A stretch of 64,000 bases of DNA from Uloborus plumipes (lineage: Eukaryota; Arthropoda; Arachnida; Araneae; Uloboridae): the NCBI GenBank assembly GCA_038373865.1, contig JAXGGA010002302.1:61789-125788 (forward strand), in the 5' to 3' direction. Of the stretch, positions 10,401-22,440 are shown one piece after another; the first letter of the stretch is position 1; every line of letters begins with the position of its first letter. The notes beneath the pieces are model-generated. The model ran no database searches and was not told the origin of the DNA. It saw only the letters and a list, made by a program, of their open reading frames with translations. A program made the position numbers and the translations under genes.

Positions 10401-12221
10401 CTAAGACTAACGCTTAAAGAGATAGAGGTCTTGTAGGTAAAACGGAAACACGATGTGTACACACACAAACACACACATCCATCACTTTATGAAGAAACGT
10501 AGCCTCAAAAAGAAGGCGGTAGAATAACCACGTCGTAAAAATATTTACGAGAAATTTCCAGCGAAATGAAGCCTAAACTTTACATATTCCGGAAGTAAGA
10601 AAGCATAAACATGAAACAAGCTGTCATAAATTGCCAACAAAAGTGTTTAAATTCGACGGAGCATTAATAAACTGTCCCTTTTTTAAGCGAAAAGAAATAG
10701 CTGTAAAATATTTGACGTTTCAATAATTTTTGCTCTCCCCTACATGGTCGGCTAAGCACGCGGTTATGAATCGGGCACCACCTATTTAGAAGAGGAGGAA
10801 ATATCGCATTGCTGGAGGTATAGGAGCAATGGGGTGAATCTATTCCCAAATAAGAGTTTTAACTCGAATAAACAATGGAATTTGATATAGGATGCTCTGG
10901 TAACTTTATCGTAATGTAGCGGAAGAAAATATAGTTTTCTTTTCGTGGGAAATGTGTGTGAAGAATTCATTATTCTCACATAATAGAAGTGATATGAAAG
11001 GTTTATCTAATGATTTCATCCAGTGAACAAAAGGTTTCTCTACAGATATATAATAAAAAGCACGTGGTGCTTCTAAAGAACGTAACTTACCGAGTTATAC
11101 CGATAACAGATTTCAGAGTTTACGTTGTTATCAAAATTTGTACTTTTATTGGAAGTGAGTTTTTATCCCTTCAACACCATTTACGTCACTAGAGTTGAAT
11201 TTTAACTTTCACAAAAAGACTACATATTTTAAAGCAATTATGCATTCCTTTATTCTGAAAAATTCGAAATCATTGGGAAAAAGTATTGAAAAAGAGAACG
11301 AATGTCGTCGGCAGCATTCTAAAATTACGAATGTGAAAATTGGCATTTTTCAGGAGAGTCAAAACACTGCATATAATTTTGTCCCACCAGACGTGTTTGG
11401 TTATTTTAAATTTTTATAGATATCTTTAAGTGTAAAACTATAGTTCGAAGGTATCATTTTAATTTTAATTATTTTAAAGATTCGAACTTGAAACACGAAC
11501 TTGAAAAACGCGATTTTTCACATTCGTTCCGACGATGTGACCATGAATATCATTGCTATATTACGGCAAGGAGATGTTAGTAGAACTCCAGACACGTGTT
11601 GTTATCCAGCGTAACTTAAGAAAAGAAATCAGAACTCCTTCTTAATTCGAGCATCGTCATCGTTTTACTACATTTTTTTAAAAATCTACATCCCTTTGCT
11701 TACAGCGGCAATGTTTATATTTCCATCTGTTTACCATAAAGTAATACAGGACTGCGTCAATTATCTGCACATAAATCTACATTTTCTGCGCATACAGCTG
11801 ATCTGTATGAGCCACCGTTTATGCTAATCTCAGTCAACAAATATAAGAAACTAAACTGATAGAGTTCTTAATTGTGAAATTCAAAGTACAAAAGCATTCG
11901 TTGACATGTCCGGCAGTGTTGAAAAATTAAACAAAAACGGAAAAGAAAGCTAAAATAATACTGTTAAACATTTTAATATTGAAAATGAAACACTATCTGT
12001 TAAATGCAATGCCCCTTCATTTTTTCCGCATTAAGTATTTTGCTCTCTTAAAAAATACTGAATTCAGTAAAAATACTGAAAAATCCCATGCCTGCTCTTA
12101 GCAAAATCATCAGAATATCCACATTTGAATTGACTGAGAAGAGGCAGCTAGCAGTTTCTCAAGTGTGATTTTTAACACATTTGAAGAGCTTAGAGGATGA
12201 AGGGGCTAAGTTATATTTTAA
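10401..12221. other. No gene seen; CA-rich patch and a repeat fragment
   Basis: Contains a CA-rich simple repeat near 10458-10478 and a moderately complex block at 10660-10980 with short, unrecognised minus-strand frames. At 12031-12095 there is a segment shared with 51347-51411 (aaaaaatactgaattcagta). The rest is A/T-rich. Confidence 0.4.
12031..12095 (+). repeat. 65-bp dispersed repeat fragment, copy 1
   Basis: Shares aaaaaatactgaattcagta, actgaaaaatc and catg(c/t)ctg with 51347-51411 in direct orientation. It contains the perfect palindrome actgaattcagt. The family is unknown. Confidence 0.6.
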
Positions 12222-12349
12222 ACTAGCGGTACCCGCACGGCTTTGCCCGTGGTATAAAATTAAAAGTTCATTTGTAAAATAATTAATATAGCAGAAAAAA
12301 TACTCTATTTTAGTTATAATTCAACTACAATTCCTTCAAAGTATGATAT

Positions 12350-12860
12350 AAAAATTTGGTATGGGCCCTACACTACTTCCTTTTACGTGTACATTTCTTA
12401 GTAGATGCCTTAAGTGCTAAAATAGTGCTTGGAGGGAGTAAGATAACAATTCAAACATTTATATCCCTAGTTTGCCACGAAACAATGCAAAAAAATGTTT
12501 TACTAATCTCCAAAATATCGCCGATTTTAACATCATTCAGTGAATTTTTCGCAAAATATCACCAATAGCGCCAAATTGAACCCCCCTCCCCCCAAAAAAA
12601 AAGTTTTTAAAAAAATCGCAAATTTGTCTCCAAATTGGCAAAATATCGCTAATAGCGCCAAATTGAGTCCAAATAAAAAAAAAAAAAAAATTCGCCAACT
12701 TGGCGATATGTCGCCAAATTGGCGACAAATACTTCGCGACCAAAGGCTTGGCGATATATCGCCAAGTGGTCGCGCCAATTCATCTGCATTGAAATTAACA
12801 CTGATTAACTCCAAAAAAGGGGTAAAGCATCCCCTTGTGACATTCAAATGAAACCCCAAC
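12350..12860 (+). repeat. GGCGATATATCGCC-motif repeat, copy 1
   Basis: Aligns in direct orientation with 31437-31890. Shared words are cactacttccttttacgtgt, tgccacgaaacaatgcaaaa, cattcagtgaatttttcgca, cattgaaattaacactgatt and ccaaaaaaggggtaaa. Its core (12690-12775) consists of repeated and inverted ttggcgatatgtcgccaa-type words, including the 20-bp perfect palindrome at 12747-12766. It is probably nested in the surrounding repeat. Confidence 0.75.
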
Positions 12861-13218
12861 TGGAGATGCACAAAAATATGCCAAAAGAGAAAATAAGAAC
12901 AATTTTGTTGCTCACAGAAACCAACAGAAATCTTACCAAAATTTGAAAGAAGAAGAAAGTTTCCTTTCCCAGCTTTAAAAACAAAACAATACATTTTCCG
13001 AAATGAAACACTTTAAAAAGAACGTTGCAATGTCACAATTTATACGATATTTGGTTAATCTTTGTGCTTTGGGTACCCCTTTCTCGCTAAATGGGCGATA
13101 GACGCTCCTACTACTGTTTCTAAACGTTGCCAAAATCAATATTGCTGAAATGCGAAATCTATAAAAATGGAAAAAAAATCCGCCAAATCTTTTAATTAAG
13201 TCATTAGTATATTGGAAA

Positions 13219-13304
13219 CAGGGTGGCCAGAAAAATACTACGCTCCTTATTTGGGCCGAAAAAATACTACCGTAGTATCAAAAATACTACTTCTGGCAAC
13301 CCTG
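13219..13304. mobile_element. Miniature hAT-like element, 86 bp
   Basis: The ends are CAGGGTGGCCAGAAAAATAC and, in reverse complement, CAGGGTTGCCAGAAGTAGTA, a typical CAGGG-type hAT terminus. The interior repeats aaaaatactac in both orientations. The flanks (ggaaa and gaaaa) do not give a clear 8-bp duplication. It is nested in the 12222-13806 repeat. Confidence 0.65.
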
Positions 13305-14003
13305 GAAAAAGAACGAAACAAAAATAAGTATGAACACGTAACCATAGTAACAGCATGAAAAGTTGATTTCCGTTGATAAAATAATTCATTTAATTAACCA
13401 TTTTAGAATCGTTTGGCTTACTTTACTGAAGGTAAGCCTTGAATTCCGGGATTCTAAAAACAATTGTTACAGCTCTCCTGATGATCGTAGAAACTTCGAA
13501 AAAACTTCATTTTGTGCAAAAAATTTCAAGCTTTTGAATGACATAAGACTTGAAAATGTGTATAAAATATTTCTTCCCTATTTTATCGAATTTCCGCTAA
13601 GAACTCGAATAGAAAAAGAACGAAATGGAATTTTCGAAAAATCGCTTCGAGGTGCAAAACTACATGCTACAAACTAATTTTGTACCAAGTGGCATGAAAA
13701 TCGACCGAACGGTTTTGGCGCTACGCGCGTAACAGACAGACAGACAGAAGGAAAGACAGAAGGAAAGACAGAGAGACAAACTTTCAGCTTTATTATTAGT
13801 AGAGATAATGAACACTCTCTGCAATGGTGAGCAATGGATACAGGTAAGCAAATAAAACTTGGTACATCAAACAGTAGATGTCAATAGACCGATTTCATAA
13901 TGACAAAACCAGAAAACAAAAAAGCTGCAGCAATAAAACTTTAATTACTCGCAATTTCTGTTTTGCCGCTTAACCCCTTCATCTCCTAAGCAGTTCAATT
14001 ATT

Positions 14004-14145
14004 CTGTACCTCAGAACCAGACTAACGTAAGTCCATTTTCGTCATTTTTCAGTAGAGGGGAAAAACGATGTATTCGACAATCGTTTTTCCCCTCTACCAA
14101 AAAATGACGAAAATGGACTTACGTTAGTCTGGTTCTGAGGTACAG
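14004..14145. mobile_element. 142-bp palindromic MITE, copy 1
   Basis: Arms of about 62 bases are near-perfect reverse complements, starting CTGTACCTCAGAACCAGACT and ending with its complement. They surround a short loop (cgatgtattcgacaatcg). The flanking 4-bp duplication is TATT (14000-14003 and 14146-14149). A second copy of identical length lies at 42616-42757. There is no coding capacity. The RNA or single strand would fold into one long hairpin. Confidence 0.92.
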
Positions 14146-14149
14146 TATT

Positions 14150-16397
14150 GACGCGGAACTATTAATAAAGCACACTACTGTAGAAAACAACCGAACAAGA
14201 AATTGCACTTTTAGGCAGTCTTGAATATTTACTAGAGATAAATCGAATACAATTTCATTTCAATATCCTCAAATACAGCAAACAACAGGCTACTAAAAGA
14301 ATTCCATGCAGAAATATTAGGAATACTTATATTTTTGGGATGGAAATGGAGAAAAGAATGTAGAATATATTGTTTTATATCACTCCTCCGCACTCCTTAT
14401 ATTGCCTTGCACTTAAAATGAAAATATTTCAGTTGACTTAAAACACATAAAGCCTACCTGACGTGATACGGTCTGAGCGAAATTCCAAGGCATAAAGCTA
14501 AGTCGGTGATATTAAACAGCGTTTTCAAGAGACGATTTATTCAAAATATTCCAAGTTCTATAAAATACAGTTTTCAAATATAAGCTGTCTGTAGTTTGAT
14601 AAATATGAAATTTTTCCTGTAATAAAAGGCTGATAGAGCAGTTGACAAACAGATTTTTCGCACGGCGGAAGTTTTAATCTGGAATATTTATGAATAAATA
14701 TGCGCGTTTAAAATTTTGAGACCCGATAAATAAATGCTTTGTATTTAAGGCCGCCGTTTGGTATTGGAATTGCCAGGAGGAGCCTGGAACCCTTATCTTG
14801 TGCAATTAAAATGTTTAATTTTGTGCGAAAAGTTAAACATTAAATTGTTGAAAATTAAAAAAAAAAAAATAAAAACTCGTCTCGCAATTATTTGAACTCG
14901 AAGGAGAAGAGAAAAAACGTTGATTCTTTCAAAATTTAAATAAAAAAATTGCTGTTATAAAATAATAAATTAAAAAAATTATAAAACTTAAAAGAACTTT
15001 ACTAAAAAAGATTGATGGAAAAAAAAAAACTTACAGTTAGGAAGAGAAAATACGGGAATTTTGGTTTTGGTATTGTACATGTATAAGCACCACCGGGATT
15101 CAGCGATGCAGTTTTTCCTTCATCACTTAAAAGTGCTCCATGAAAAAATTTCAACTGTAAATATGCATACTATCTTTGATCTTAAAGCTGAATTAACTTA
15201 CTTAAAATGTTTGTATAGTAATTTTATTTCAGGTCATTGCCCAGCTATTTCACGTCAAATGTTATGCATTAATTATACCATAGTGTATCATAGATACTCT
15301 TAAATTCCGTAATTCAAGTGAGAGCTTTTTTGATACTTCCATAGCAAATTCTTCATTTTGTAAAGCACAAATTTAAAGAAGAAAGTAGCCTTCCTTCCAA
15401 AGTACCATTCTATTACACAGAAAATATGTCGTAATTTTCTGAACTACTTTTCAGTTCACGTAGTCCATAGTAAAAATTTTCACAACAACACTCATTTTTC
15501 TTCGAACCGCGTATTGATCGGCTTTACTTTTAATATCTTTTTAAGGCAGGCATAACAGCTTACTTCTACACGTACTCATTAAATTTCTTAATTATACTGA
15601 TTATTCGGGAATGAAGAGAGAAAAAAAATCCCCTCAATGAATTTTCTAATTAATTTATCAATGGGACAAAAAAACTCATTTTTAAAGATAGAGAAGTGCA
15701 AACACTTGGCAGTTTGAATTTGTAGTCTGAATGGATCCCGCAATGTTTACCAATTCCACTCCCAAGCAGTCGCGTTCGAAATTAATAACGCAATAATGAG
15801 TGAAATAATGAAGTAAGTATTGACTTCACATTCACGATTTAAGCGATTAAAAACGTATATATATATATTGGAAAAAAATTGCCATCATTTTAAACTTTTT
15901 TCATTTCTGTAATAGAAATGAAAAAGTTTTTAAGCGGTTACTTATTTGCCTTCTAGCTTTTATTTGGATTAAAGTACTGCTAAATTAACTTTTCACAAAT
16001 TAACTTTTAACCAACATTCTCACTCCGTTGCTATTATGCATCTTTCAGAGAAACTTATAGAAGGTTGAAAATCGTTACCTTTTAAAGAAAATTTAGGAGC
16101 AAAAAATTTCATTTTCATCTTCTCATGAGAGAGGCGTTCGTCAGTAGCTAGACAGCCTTTTCATGGGTCGCCACAGTATTTGTATTCTATGGTAGTGATT
16201 TCAGCCTCACCCTTCGAAAATTGTTTTACATTTTTCTGCACTTTCAAAAACCATTTTTAAAGCGGTTTCGAATTAGCGAGGTTCGACGTAATTATTTTGA
16301 TAATATATATGTTATTTACATGCTAAGTTCTGTTTTTTAAACAATTTCCTACTATTTAACGCTAAGTCACGATAAATAGAGTAAGATATAGTTTAAC
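14150..16397. other. AT-rich stretch, no gene seen
   Basis: The block at 14640-14800 is of higher complexity (for example gccgccgtttggtattggaa and aggaggagcctggaaccctt) and could be conserved non-coding sequence; that is a guess. Near 16266-16290, cgaattagcgaggttcgacg resembles the terminus of pogo-like MITEs (compare 56583-56604), but no partner end was found. Confidence 0.35.
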
Positions 16398-16600
16398 CCA
16401 GAGGTTGCCGAACTTTTTTGTTCCATAGACCCTTTGTCCTTTTTTGTGGACCTTACCTAGATCTCGTGCTTAAATTTCAAGCGAAATATTTACGTTGCAT
16501 TTTTTTGGGTGCTATTTCCTCTTTTTCTACACTTCAAGACTAAACAAATGTTTATCGTTGATTGTTCTTTGAAAACTTTTTTGGGGGGGGGGAAGGATTT
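16398..16600 (+). repeat. hAT-end-like fragment
   Basis: The sequence ccagaggttgccgaactttt followed by tttgttccatagaccc resembles a CAGAGGTT-type hAT terminus. No matching inverted end was found downstream, so this is at most a truncated copy. A 10-G run follows at 16583-16592. Confidence 0.3.
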
Positions 16601-16740
16601 GCACCTTTTTAGGTGATAAATACTGTTTAAGTAAACTACTAGCTCCTCCGACTGCCGATGAACGTACTGGCATGATCTTGTCCTTCGCTCTTCAGTCAAA
16701 CTAAATAAGTAAAACTGAGGACAAATATTGTTTTTGATTA

Positions 16741-17205
16741 TTAACTCTTTGGTTGCTTATCCCGCGATTTCCACGGGCAACGAAGAAGTAACAAAATTTG
16801 CTCATCCCGCGATTTTCACGTGCACAACGTAATTTAAAATCTTATTCCGCAATTCCATCGTTTAAATGTCAACAATGAATTTTCTGAAGCATTTGCACAG
16901 ACCGCTCAGCCATTTTACAAGCCCGATACCTCCTAACTTAGTAAAGAACGGATTTCATCCAAAGTGTGGTTTTTATTGCTCAAAAATTGGAAAAAAAATA
17001 GTATTGTTGTTCGAATTCGGTGAAAAGAACACGAAGGTAGAACTTTCCTTGTACCTTGTTGCAAGATTTATCATATTAAGGATAGTTTCTAACGTAATAT
17101 GTGTAAATTTAGTACATAAGTTTTATATTGGTTTTTCATACATAAAAAAAAAATATGCATATTTTTAAAGACTTCGTTGAGAAAATTGAGCAGTCAGAGG
17201 GTTAA
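16741..17205. mobile_element. piggyBac-like MITE, 465 bp
   Basis: The left end is TTAACTCTTTGGTTGC. The right end is GCAGTCAGAGGGTTAA, whose complement TTAACCCTCTGACTGC matches it at 12 of 16 positions. Both ends start at TTAA. Just inside the left end, atcccgcgattt(t/c)cacg occurs twice (about 16760 and 16805), and a weaker third copy (attccgcaattcc) lies near 16844. The plus-strand frame at 16866-17168 lies inside and has no recognised domain. Confidence 0.65.
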
Positions 17206-18081
17206 ATCGTCATGCCTAAAAACGTGAAAAAATGAAATGTATTAAAAATTTGACTAAATATTAGACCATTGAGTATTTCTGACTTAAGACCAGAACTCCG
17301 ATCACGAAACAAAATATACGAATGGTTTCGGTCTAAGTTTCATTTTATAAAAAAAAATACTAAGTAAGCAATGATGCTGCATCCGATATCTTCGATTTAA
17401 ATTAAATGAGCATATTGCCTCCCGCGATATATCTAGAGAAAGTACTACGCATCTTAAGACAAACTTATTAATTGCATTTTTGCATTTCAGAAATATCTTA
17501 AAAGCTACATTCATTTGAGAAAAAGAGCCCTCAAGGATGATTAACTGAGTTATTTTTACGTACAGTTTAAAATTAGAAACGCACTTAAATGTGACACTGG
17601 AATTGCATTTTGGTTTGACAAGTTAGAGAAATTCAATGCAGTTTTGGTTCCTTTCCTAACAAGATGAAGAAAAACCGGAATGAGGCTTTAGGACAAAAGC
17701 GCAATTGAATTGTTTGTTTTAAAAGCCAGTTCAAACGACAGAATTTTTAATTTTAAGATTATTACAAGATTTATTAATTTCCAAATTTTCCAAATCATAT
17801 CGTCACATTATGTTACAGAACTAAGACCACAAGACTTTTACAGAAAGAAATATATCGAAATATGTGTACATGCTAGTTTAAAATATTGTGATCCTTATCA
17901 AAAATTTCAAAATCAGGATAAATATTCTTTTTCGAATTTTTAGAGTTTGACATTTGACTGTTTTTTGAAATCAACATTTTCTTTGTAATTATTTTCTTTT
18001 ATATTGTTCAGAGCAACAGTAAACTTGTAGTTGAAACATTTGATTGCGATTGCAAGAAAATCCTTGTGTAAGCTTGGAAGC
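17206..18081. other. AT-rich stretch, no gene seen
   Basis: Short unrecognised frames at 17302-17514 (minus) and 17710-17943 (plus). No transposon ends were identified. Confidence 0.4.
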
Positions 18082-18246
18082 CAGTGGTGGATTTTCCATG
18101 TCGCAACCGTCGCACCCCCCCCCCAACCATATGGACCAAAAAGATATTCAAAAAGTATATAATAAATGTTTTACGTCGTTCTACGATATGCAAATGGGCT
18201 CCAAAATATACTGTAATGGGCTCCCAAACCTGTAAATCCAACACAG
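18082..18246. mobile_element. hAT-like MITE, 165 bp
   Basis: The left end is CAGTGGTGGATTTTCCATGT, and the right end in reverse complement is CTGTGTTGGATTTACAGGTT. Imperfect 8-bp flanks (TTGGAAGC at 18074-18081 and TTTGGAGC at 18247-18254) are consistent with a hAT target duplication. It contains a C run near 18113-18123. Open frames on both strands here (18008-18359) are incidental. Confidence 0.6.
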
Positions 18247-18258
18247 TTTGGAGCCCCT

Positions 18259-18780
18259 TTAACCCATTTATGCCCAAGTTTTTTTTTTCACAATTTTTTT
18301 CAATTTTTATCTGCTTAAAACTCTTGCTTGGAATGGTTTACTTGGAAGGCTTAAAATAGTTCGCCGTTGCCATGTTTATTAAGTTTTTTAACGTCCTGTT
18401 TATGGGACATTTTGCAGATATGTGAGCAAACTACGAGCTTACTTGACTTTACTTTTGCAAAGTAACTTTACAGAAAGCATCTGTGATCAATTTTAAGCAA
18501 ATCATTTTAAAATAGTTTAATTTCATGAAAAATAAGTCCGCAAAAAAAATTTACTTTCTGTGGCTACCCATGCTAGATCGTTGCTTGACTGATTGTCTGA
18601 ATATAGCTGTCAATAAATAAACTCTGAAGTCCAAATAGTGGCTCTAATTGGTTTTCTCAAGAAGAAGGACTATTTAACTTGTGAAAAACAGCTTTAGTAG
18701 ATGATATACCCATTACAGGTTTTTTTATGCAGTAACTAACAAGCGTCTCGTTTTTAGGCTACTGGGCATAAATGGGTTAA
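18259..18780. mobile_element. piggyBac-like MITE, 522 bp
   Basis: Exact inverted ends TTAACCCATTTATGCCCA (18259) and TGGGCATAAATGGGTTAA (ending at 18780), each including TTAA. The element at 59515-60021 has nearly the same ends (TTAACCCATTAATGCC). The interior is A/T-rich with no transposase, so it is non-autonomous. The left TTAA lies four bases after the right flank of the hAT-like MITE at 18082-18246. Confidence 0.85.
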
Positions 18781-20951
18781 TTGCTGAAAGAAGAGTTGGG
18801 AATGATAATAATATCTGACTTGAAATTTGAACAATCCATCTCGAACGAATAGTTAATGATTGAATATACAGTAGTTTTAATGAGTGATTCTTGCTGGTGA
18901 AAGAATGCTATACCTTTTGGGTAGTAAAAGTACATGCAAGAGAAAATTCCAAAAAAGATTATAAGAAACTTTATGCAGTATGGAAATGGTTTTCCGTGCA
19001 GTAAATAGTTGATTAGCACGTTCGGATTAAACATTTTCCAAAAGGACAATGCCTTTTGCAGAGGGTCTGTACAGAAAGACCCAACTGTAATAGAGACTTT
19101 TACTTGTTAAGAGCTTATTACGAGACTCCCCCACCCCTCCACAGAACGACAAAATCAATAACATCTGTATTGACGATATCGTTGTAAGCTGACTTGATTG
19201 GAAGCGAAAAGACATCATACCACTTTGACCCAACGATGGATAAAAAAAAGCAAAGCCAATAAAAATACACGCCAGCATTCGTCAACCGCTTTTAAGCCGA
19301 TTATTAATTTTCCAGAAGAGACCGCGAAATTAATGGCATTACAAAAGAGGCAACAAAAAAATGGCAAAAACGAAGCCAGCCCCACTCTTTCTGTGATGAA
19401 GAGGTTCAGATATATAAGCTCGAACCCAATCACGCAAACCGTTTCTCCTTTTAAAAGGTTGAAGAAGAAAGTCACGGAGGTATATAAAGTCAATATTTGC
19501 CTTTTTGGAAGGAGGGGGTGAAGGGGGGGGGGGGCTTTCGGAGTCTCGGATTTTGAAAAGGGGCGGAGAATGACTTTTCTGAGCGGGAAAGCTGCCAGGT
19601 GCTCAAACACGGGGCCTTCATCCTTGACAGCAGAATGTGTGACGATGGATTTCGGGAAAACTCTTCCAAAGTTGGAAAATGTCATGCGAGGGCTAAGCTA
19701 CCCGGCGATAGTGTTGGGAAATGTACCAGAAATTCTCTATAAAGGAATGGATATGCAAATATCGAAGTGTTCGGATTGAAAACCCCTCAAGTTCCAGAAC
19801 TCTGAAAGAATGGCTTTCCTATTTCACGCTGATTTATAGATACTTATTCTTAAGGTGTTCCTAAAGTAACTAATTAAGAAAAGCGGGGGTAAGAATCGAT
19901 GGTTTGCGGTAAAATTATGAAAGCAGAACTTTTGACGGATTTAATTAGCAAGTTTCGGTCAAATAAGTAAATGTCTTGATTGTCTCACATCATTAAAAAA
20001 AATCTGTTTGTCAAAAAGGATTTTAGTGCAAAAGGTTCTATGTATTAAAGAAAGCACTCTAACTAAAAAGAAAACAATTACTTTAAATTGCCAAATAAAG
20101 CCAACATAAGTTTTATTTTTAAAGAGTTGACAATAGAAACCGAAAGTAATGATAAATGTAAACGAAAAATAAAAATTTATGTGCATGTAAATACTGTTAT
20201 TATGAAGCCCCGCCCCCTCCAACAGAAATTCTAGCTGAGACACCCCCTCTCCCCCTTTTGAATATAAATATACATTCACTTCAATTCTTCCAAAAGTGCA
20301 AAGTTTCAATTTTCAGATTTTTAGTTGTATTGAAGTGCTAACATGTTGCATTTTGAAATGAAATACAATTACATTTGATAAATACAGATATATAAAAACA
20401 AACTTAATTACTTATGCCCGCATTTTATTTCAAAGCTTAACATACTAGCGTCACAATACCACCATAAAATCAAAAACTAAATATTTTTACTTATGGCGTA
20501 TTGAACTAGATGTGCGATATATAAGAAACAGTCTGATCAATAAAAAATATCAATAAATAGAAAAAAATATATAATATTTCATAACTTTGCCACACGTATT
20601 ACTTACATTGTTGATCAAAATAGTACCCTGGTTCATGTAGTATTATGTACTGAACACCTAATTATTTAATCTTCAACGCAAGCACCAACACCCATTCTAG
20701 GACGATTAGGGAATGACAAAGTACCTTACGTTTCGAAGTTTAATCGGAAAAAGAGCATTGAAAAAGTAATTGAAATAAAATCCTCGAATTCTAAAAAGAA
20801 GTAATCGGGTTGGACGGAAGAAAATTCGCAGTTCAAACTTAATAGTTATTTCACAGTTTGGATCGAATGACCATCTGTTTCTTTCGTAGTCTGTTACTGT
20901 AATCCAAGAAAATGAATATAGGTTCGTCATCTGACTTGGGTTTACAGTAAA
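18781..20951. other. No confirmed gene; complex block at 19198-19779
   Basis: Outside the block annotated at 19198-19779 the sequence is A/T-rich, with short unrecognised minus-strand frames (18777-19278 and 19959-20309). No transposon ends were identified. Confidence 0.4.
19198..19779 (+). other. High-complexity block, possible exon or conserved element
   Basis: Plus-strand frames at 19198-19521 (107 codons, strongly basic, beginning MEAKRHHTTLTQRWIKK) and 19570-19779 (69 codons) cover the block. A minus-strand frame of 156 codons (19215-19685) overlaps both. No domain is recognised and no start or splice context decides between strands. A 12-G run at 19523-19534 separates the two plus frames. 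An octamer-like atgcaaat lies near 19753. Base composition differs from the A/T-rich surroundings, which suggests function or a young insertion. I do not call a gene here. Confidence 0.25.
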
Positions 20952-21244
20952 CAGGGGCGCTCCGAACTAAAATGTTTGGAAGGGGGGAAATTATCAATTT
21001 GCCGAATGACGCTCCAATTTTACCGAATGATAATGTGCAATCATGCACACATGTGGTACATGCATAACTTTTTTGAGAAAAAACAGGCAACTTTTAAAAA
21101 AAATTCTAAAAACTAAAAAGGGCAAATAATCTCAATGTTGCAATATCGTCTTCAAATTGCCGAATCGTCAGCAAAATGTGCCGAATATGGAAATTATTGG
21201 GAGGTCACAGTGACCTCCCGTGACCTCCTATCGGGGCGCTCCTG
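20952..21244. mobile_element. hAT-like MITE with AGGTCA palindrome
   Basis: The left end is CAGGGGCGCTCCGA, and the right end in reverse complement is CAGGAGCGCCCCGA. The flanking 8-bp duplication is ACAGTAAA / AAAGTAAA (7 of 8 identical; 20944-20951 and 21245-21252), as expected for hAT. The right part carries AGGTCA-cag-TGACCT (21202-21216) followed by another TGACCT (21221-21226). The interior words ttgcaatatcgtcttcaaat and ttgccgaat also occur, slightly changed, in the element at 56849-57228, so the two are related. Confidence 0.85.
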
Positions 21245-21945
21245 AAAGTAAACTGGCAAAAACTTCAAAGGAAAAAAAGAATTTACGCTCGTTCTTGAAG
21301 ATTATATTCCAAAGAAGATCATAATGATGACGAGCCGAAGAACACCGTAGTGAATTATTTTCGGGTGTTTCATTGTTTTTTCTTTTTCCGGATGACACTT
21401 AGGAGACTGGTAAGAACATCAGTAGCTCTTTTTAAAAAAATATCGAAGAGGCTCAGAATTTATTGAGAACGCCTTCGTAATAACCTTAATCTTACTAGTA
21501 CTTTATTCCACCCAGAGCCTGATTACGAGCTCGTATCTCAAGTTTTCGCGGAAAATTGAACACGCGATTTTCTAAGATCGAACATTTTTTTCCTAACAAG
21601 AAAAGCGTATTCATTTTCCCTTGGATATTTTACATCAATTTCTTGCCTTTTTTCATCGAAAAATTTTATTACTTGAGTAGCTCTTTCAGTCAAATACTAT
21701 TTTCTATTGCTGAATTTTATCCCCTTCGTTCAATATAGAATAGTAATCGGATAATAACATAGGAAGTGTCCATTAATGACGTCACACTTTCTTTTAAAAC
21801 TCAAGTGCTCAGTTCCTTTTGTCTTTTTTACTGCATACAACTACAAATTAATTTTAAACAAACAGAACACACAAAAAAAAAAAAAAAAAAATCTTCCGAC
21901 AATTTTCGGTAAAAGAGTTGCAATACAAATAAAATGTCAACAATA
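21245..21945. other. AT-rich stretch, no gene seen
   Basis: Short A/T-rich frames (21556-21738 plus, 21776-22012 plus) and an A tract near 21873-21890; nothing recognised. Confidence 0.4.
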
Positions 21946-22255
21946 CAGTAAAACGTTGAAAATCCGAACGTCAAAAATCCAAAATAACAAAAATCTGAAC
22001 GCACTTTCATGAAGTTTTAAATAATTTTCCTTTTGTTTACAGTAAACAATGTGAAGTTAATTTCAGTTAAGTTTGGTAAGAAATGCAATTACATTTTGTT
22101 ATGTTATTTACCATATGTTGTACTTTATTTACATACTATATGATAAAATGACATACTATTTTCCTAAACGGTATTTTCTTGGTTGTTTTTGAAAACTCGA
22201 ACAATTTGAAAATCCGAACTACAGCCCCAATTAGCTCGGATTTTTGACGTCCTGC
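21946..22255. mobile_element. pogo-like MITE, 310 bp
   Basis: Flanked by TA (21944-21945 and 22256-22257). The left end begins CAGTAAAACGTTGAAAATCC, and the right end in reverse complement begins AGCAGGACGTCAAAAATCC. The word gaaaatccgaac occurs near both ends, and gtcaaaaatcc near the left end and in complement at the right. No transposase is present. Confidence 0.6.
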
Positions 22256-22440
22256 TACACATCAACTTGTTGCAAAATGGGGCACATAAAATATTCGAAC
22301 AAATAAATGTCTCACACTCGCTTTTATGCTTTACGATTCGATTCCAAATGGGATTGCAGCATCCCTACTTGTTAGAGACAGTTCGTCACAATTGCCTTCA
22401 GGTCTCATTTTAACTCGCGGGCATAGTTGGAGAGCAGTCA
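22256..22440. other. Short unique spacer
   Basis: Nothing recognised. Confidence 0.4.

Larger units (their letters stand above)
12222..13806 (+). repeat. Composite dispersed repeat, about 1.6 kb
   Basis: The left end is actagcggtacccgcacggc followed by tttgcccgtgg. The right end contains aaaatcgaccgaacggtttt, ggcgctacgcgcgtaacaga, then (CAGA)n and ctttattattagtagagata. From memory, such ends bound widespread repeats in arthropod genomes; I could not test this. The interior includes a segment (12350-12860) shared with 31437-31890 and a small hAT-like MITE (13219-13304). The open frames at 12533-12994 and 13363-13677 are translations of the repeat, without recognised domains. Confidence 0.6.

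Noticed and set aside
12533..12994. 153-codon minus-strand ORF rich in W, I, A and L
   Set aside because: It translates the ggcgat/atcgcc palindrome array, and similar frames arise from the second copy at 31.6 kb.
13971..13988. piggyBac end (ttaaccccttcatctcc)
   Set aside because: No matching inverted end was found on either side.
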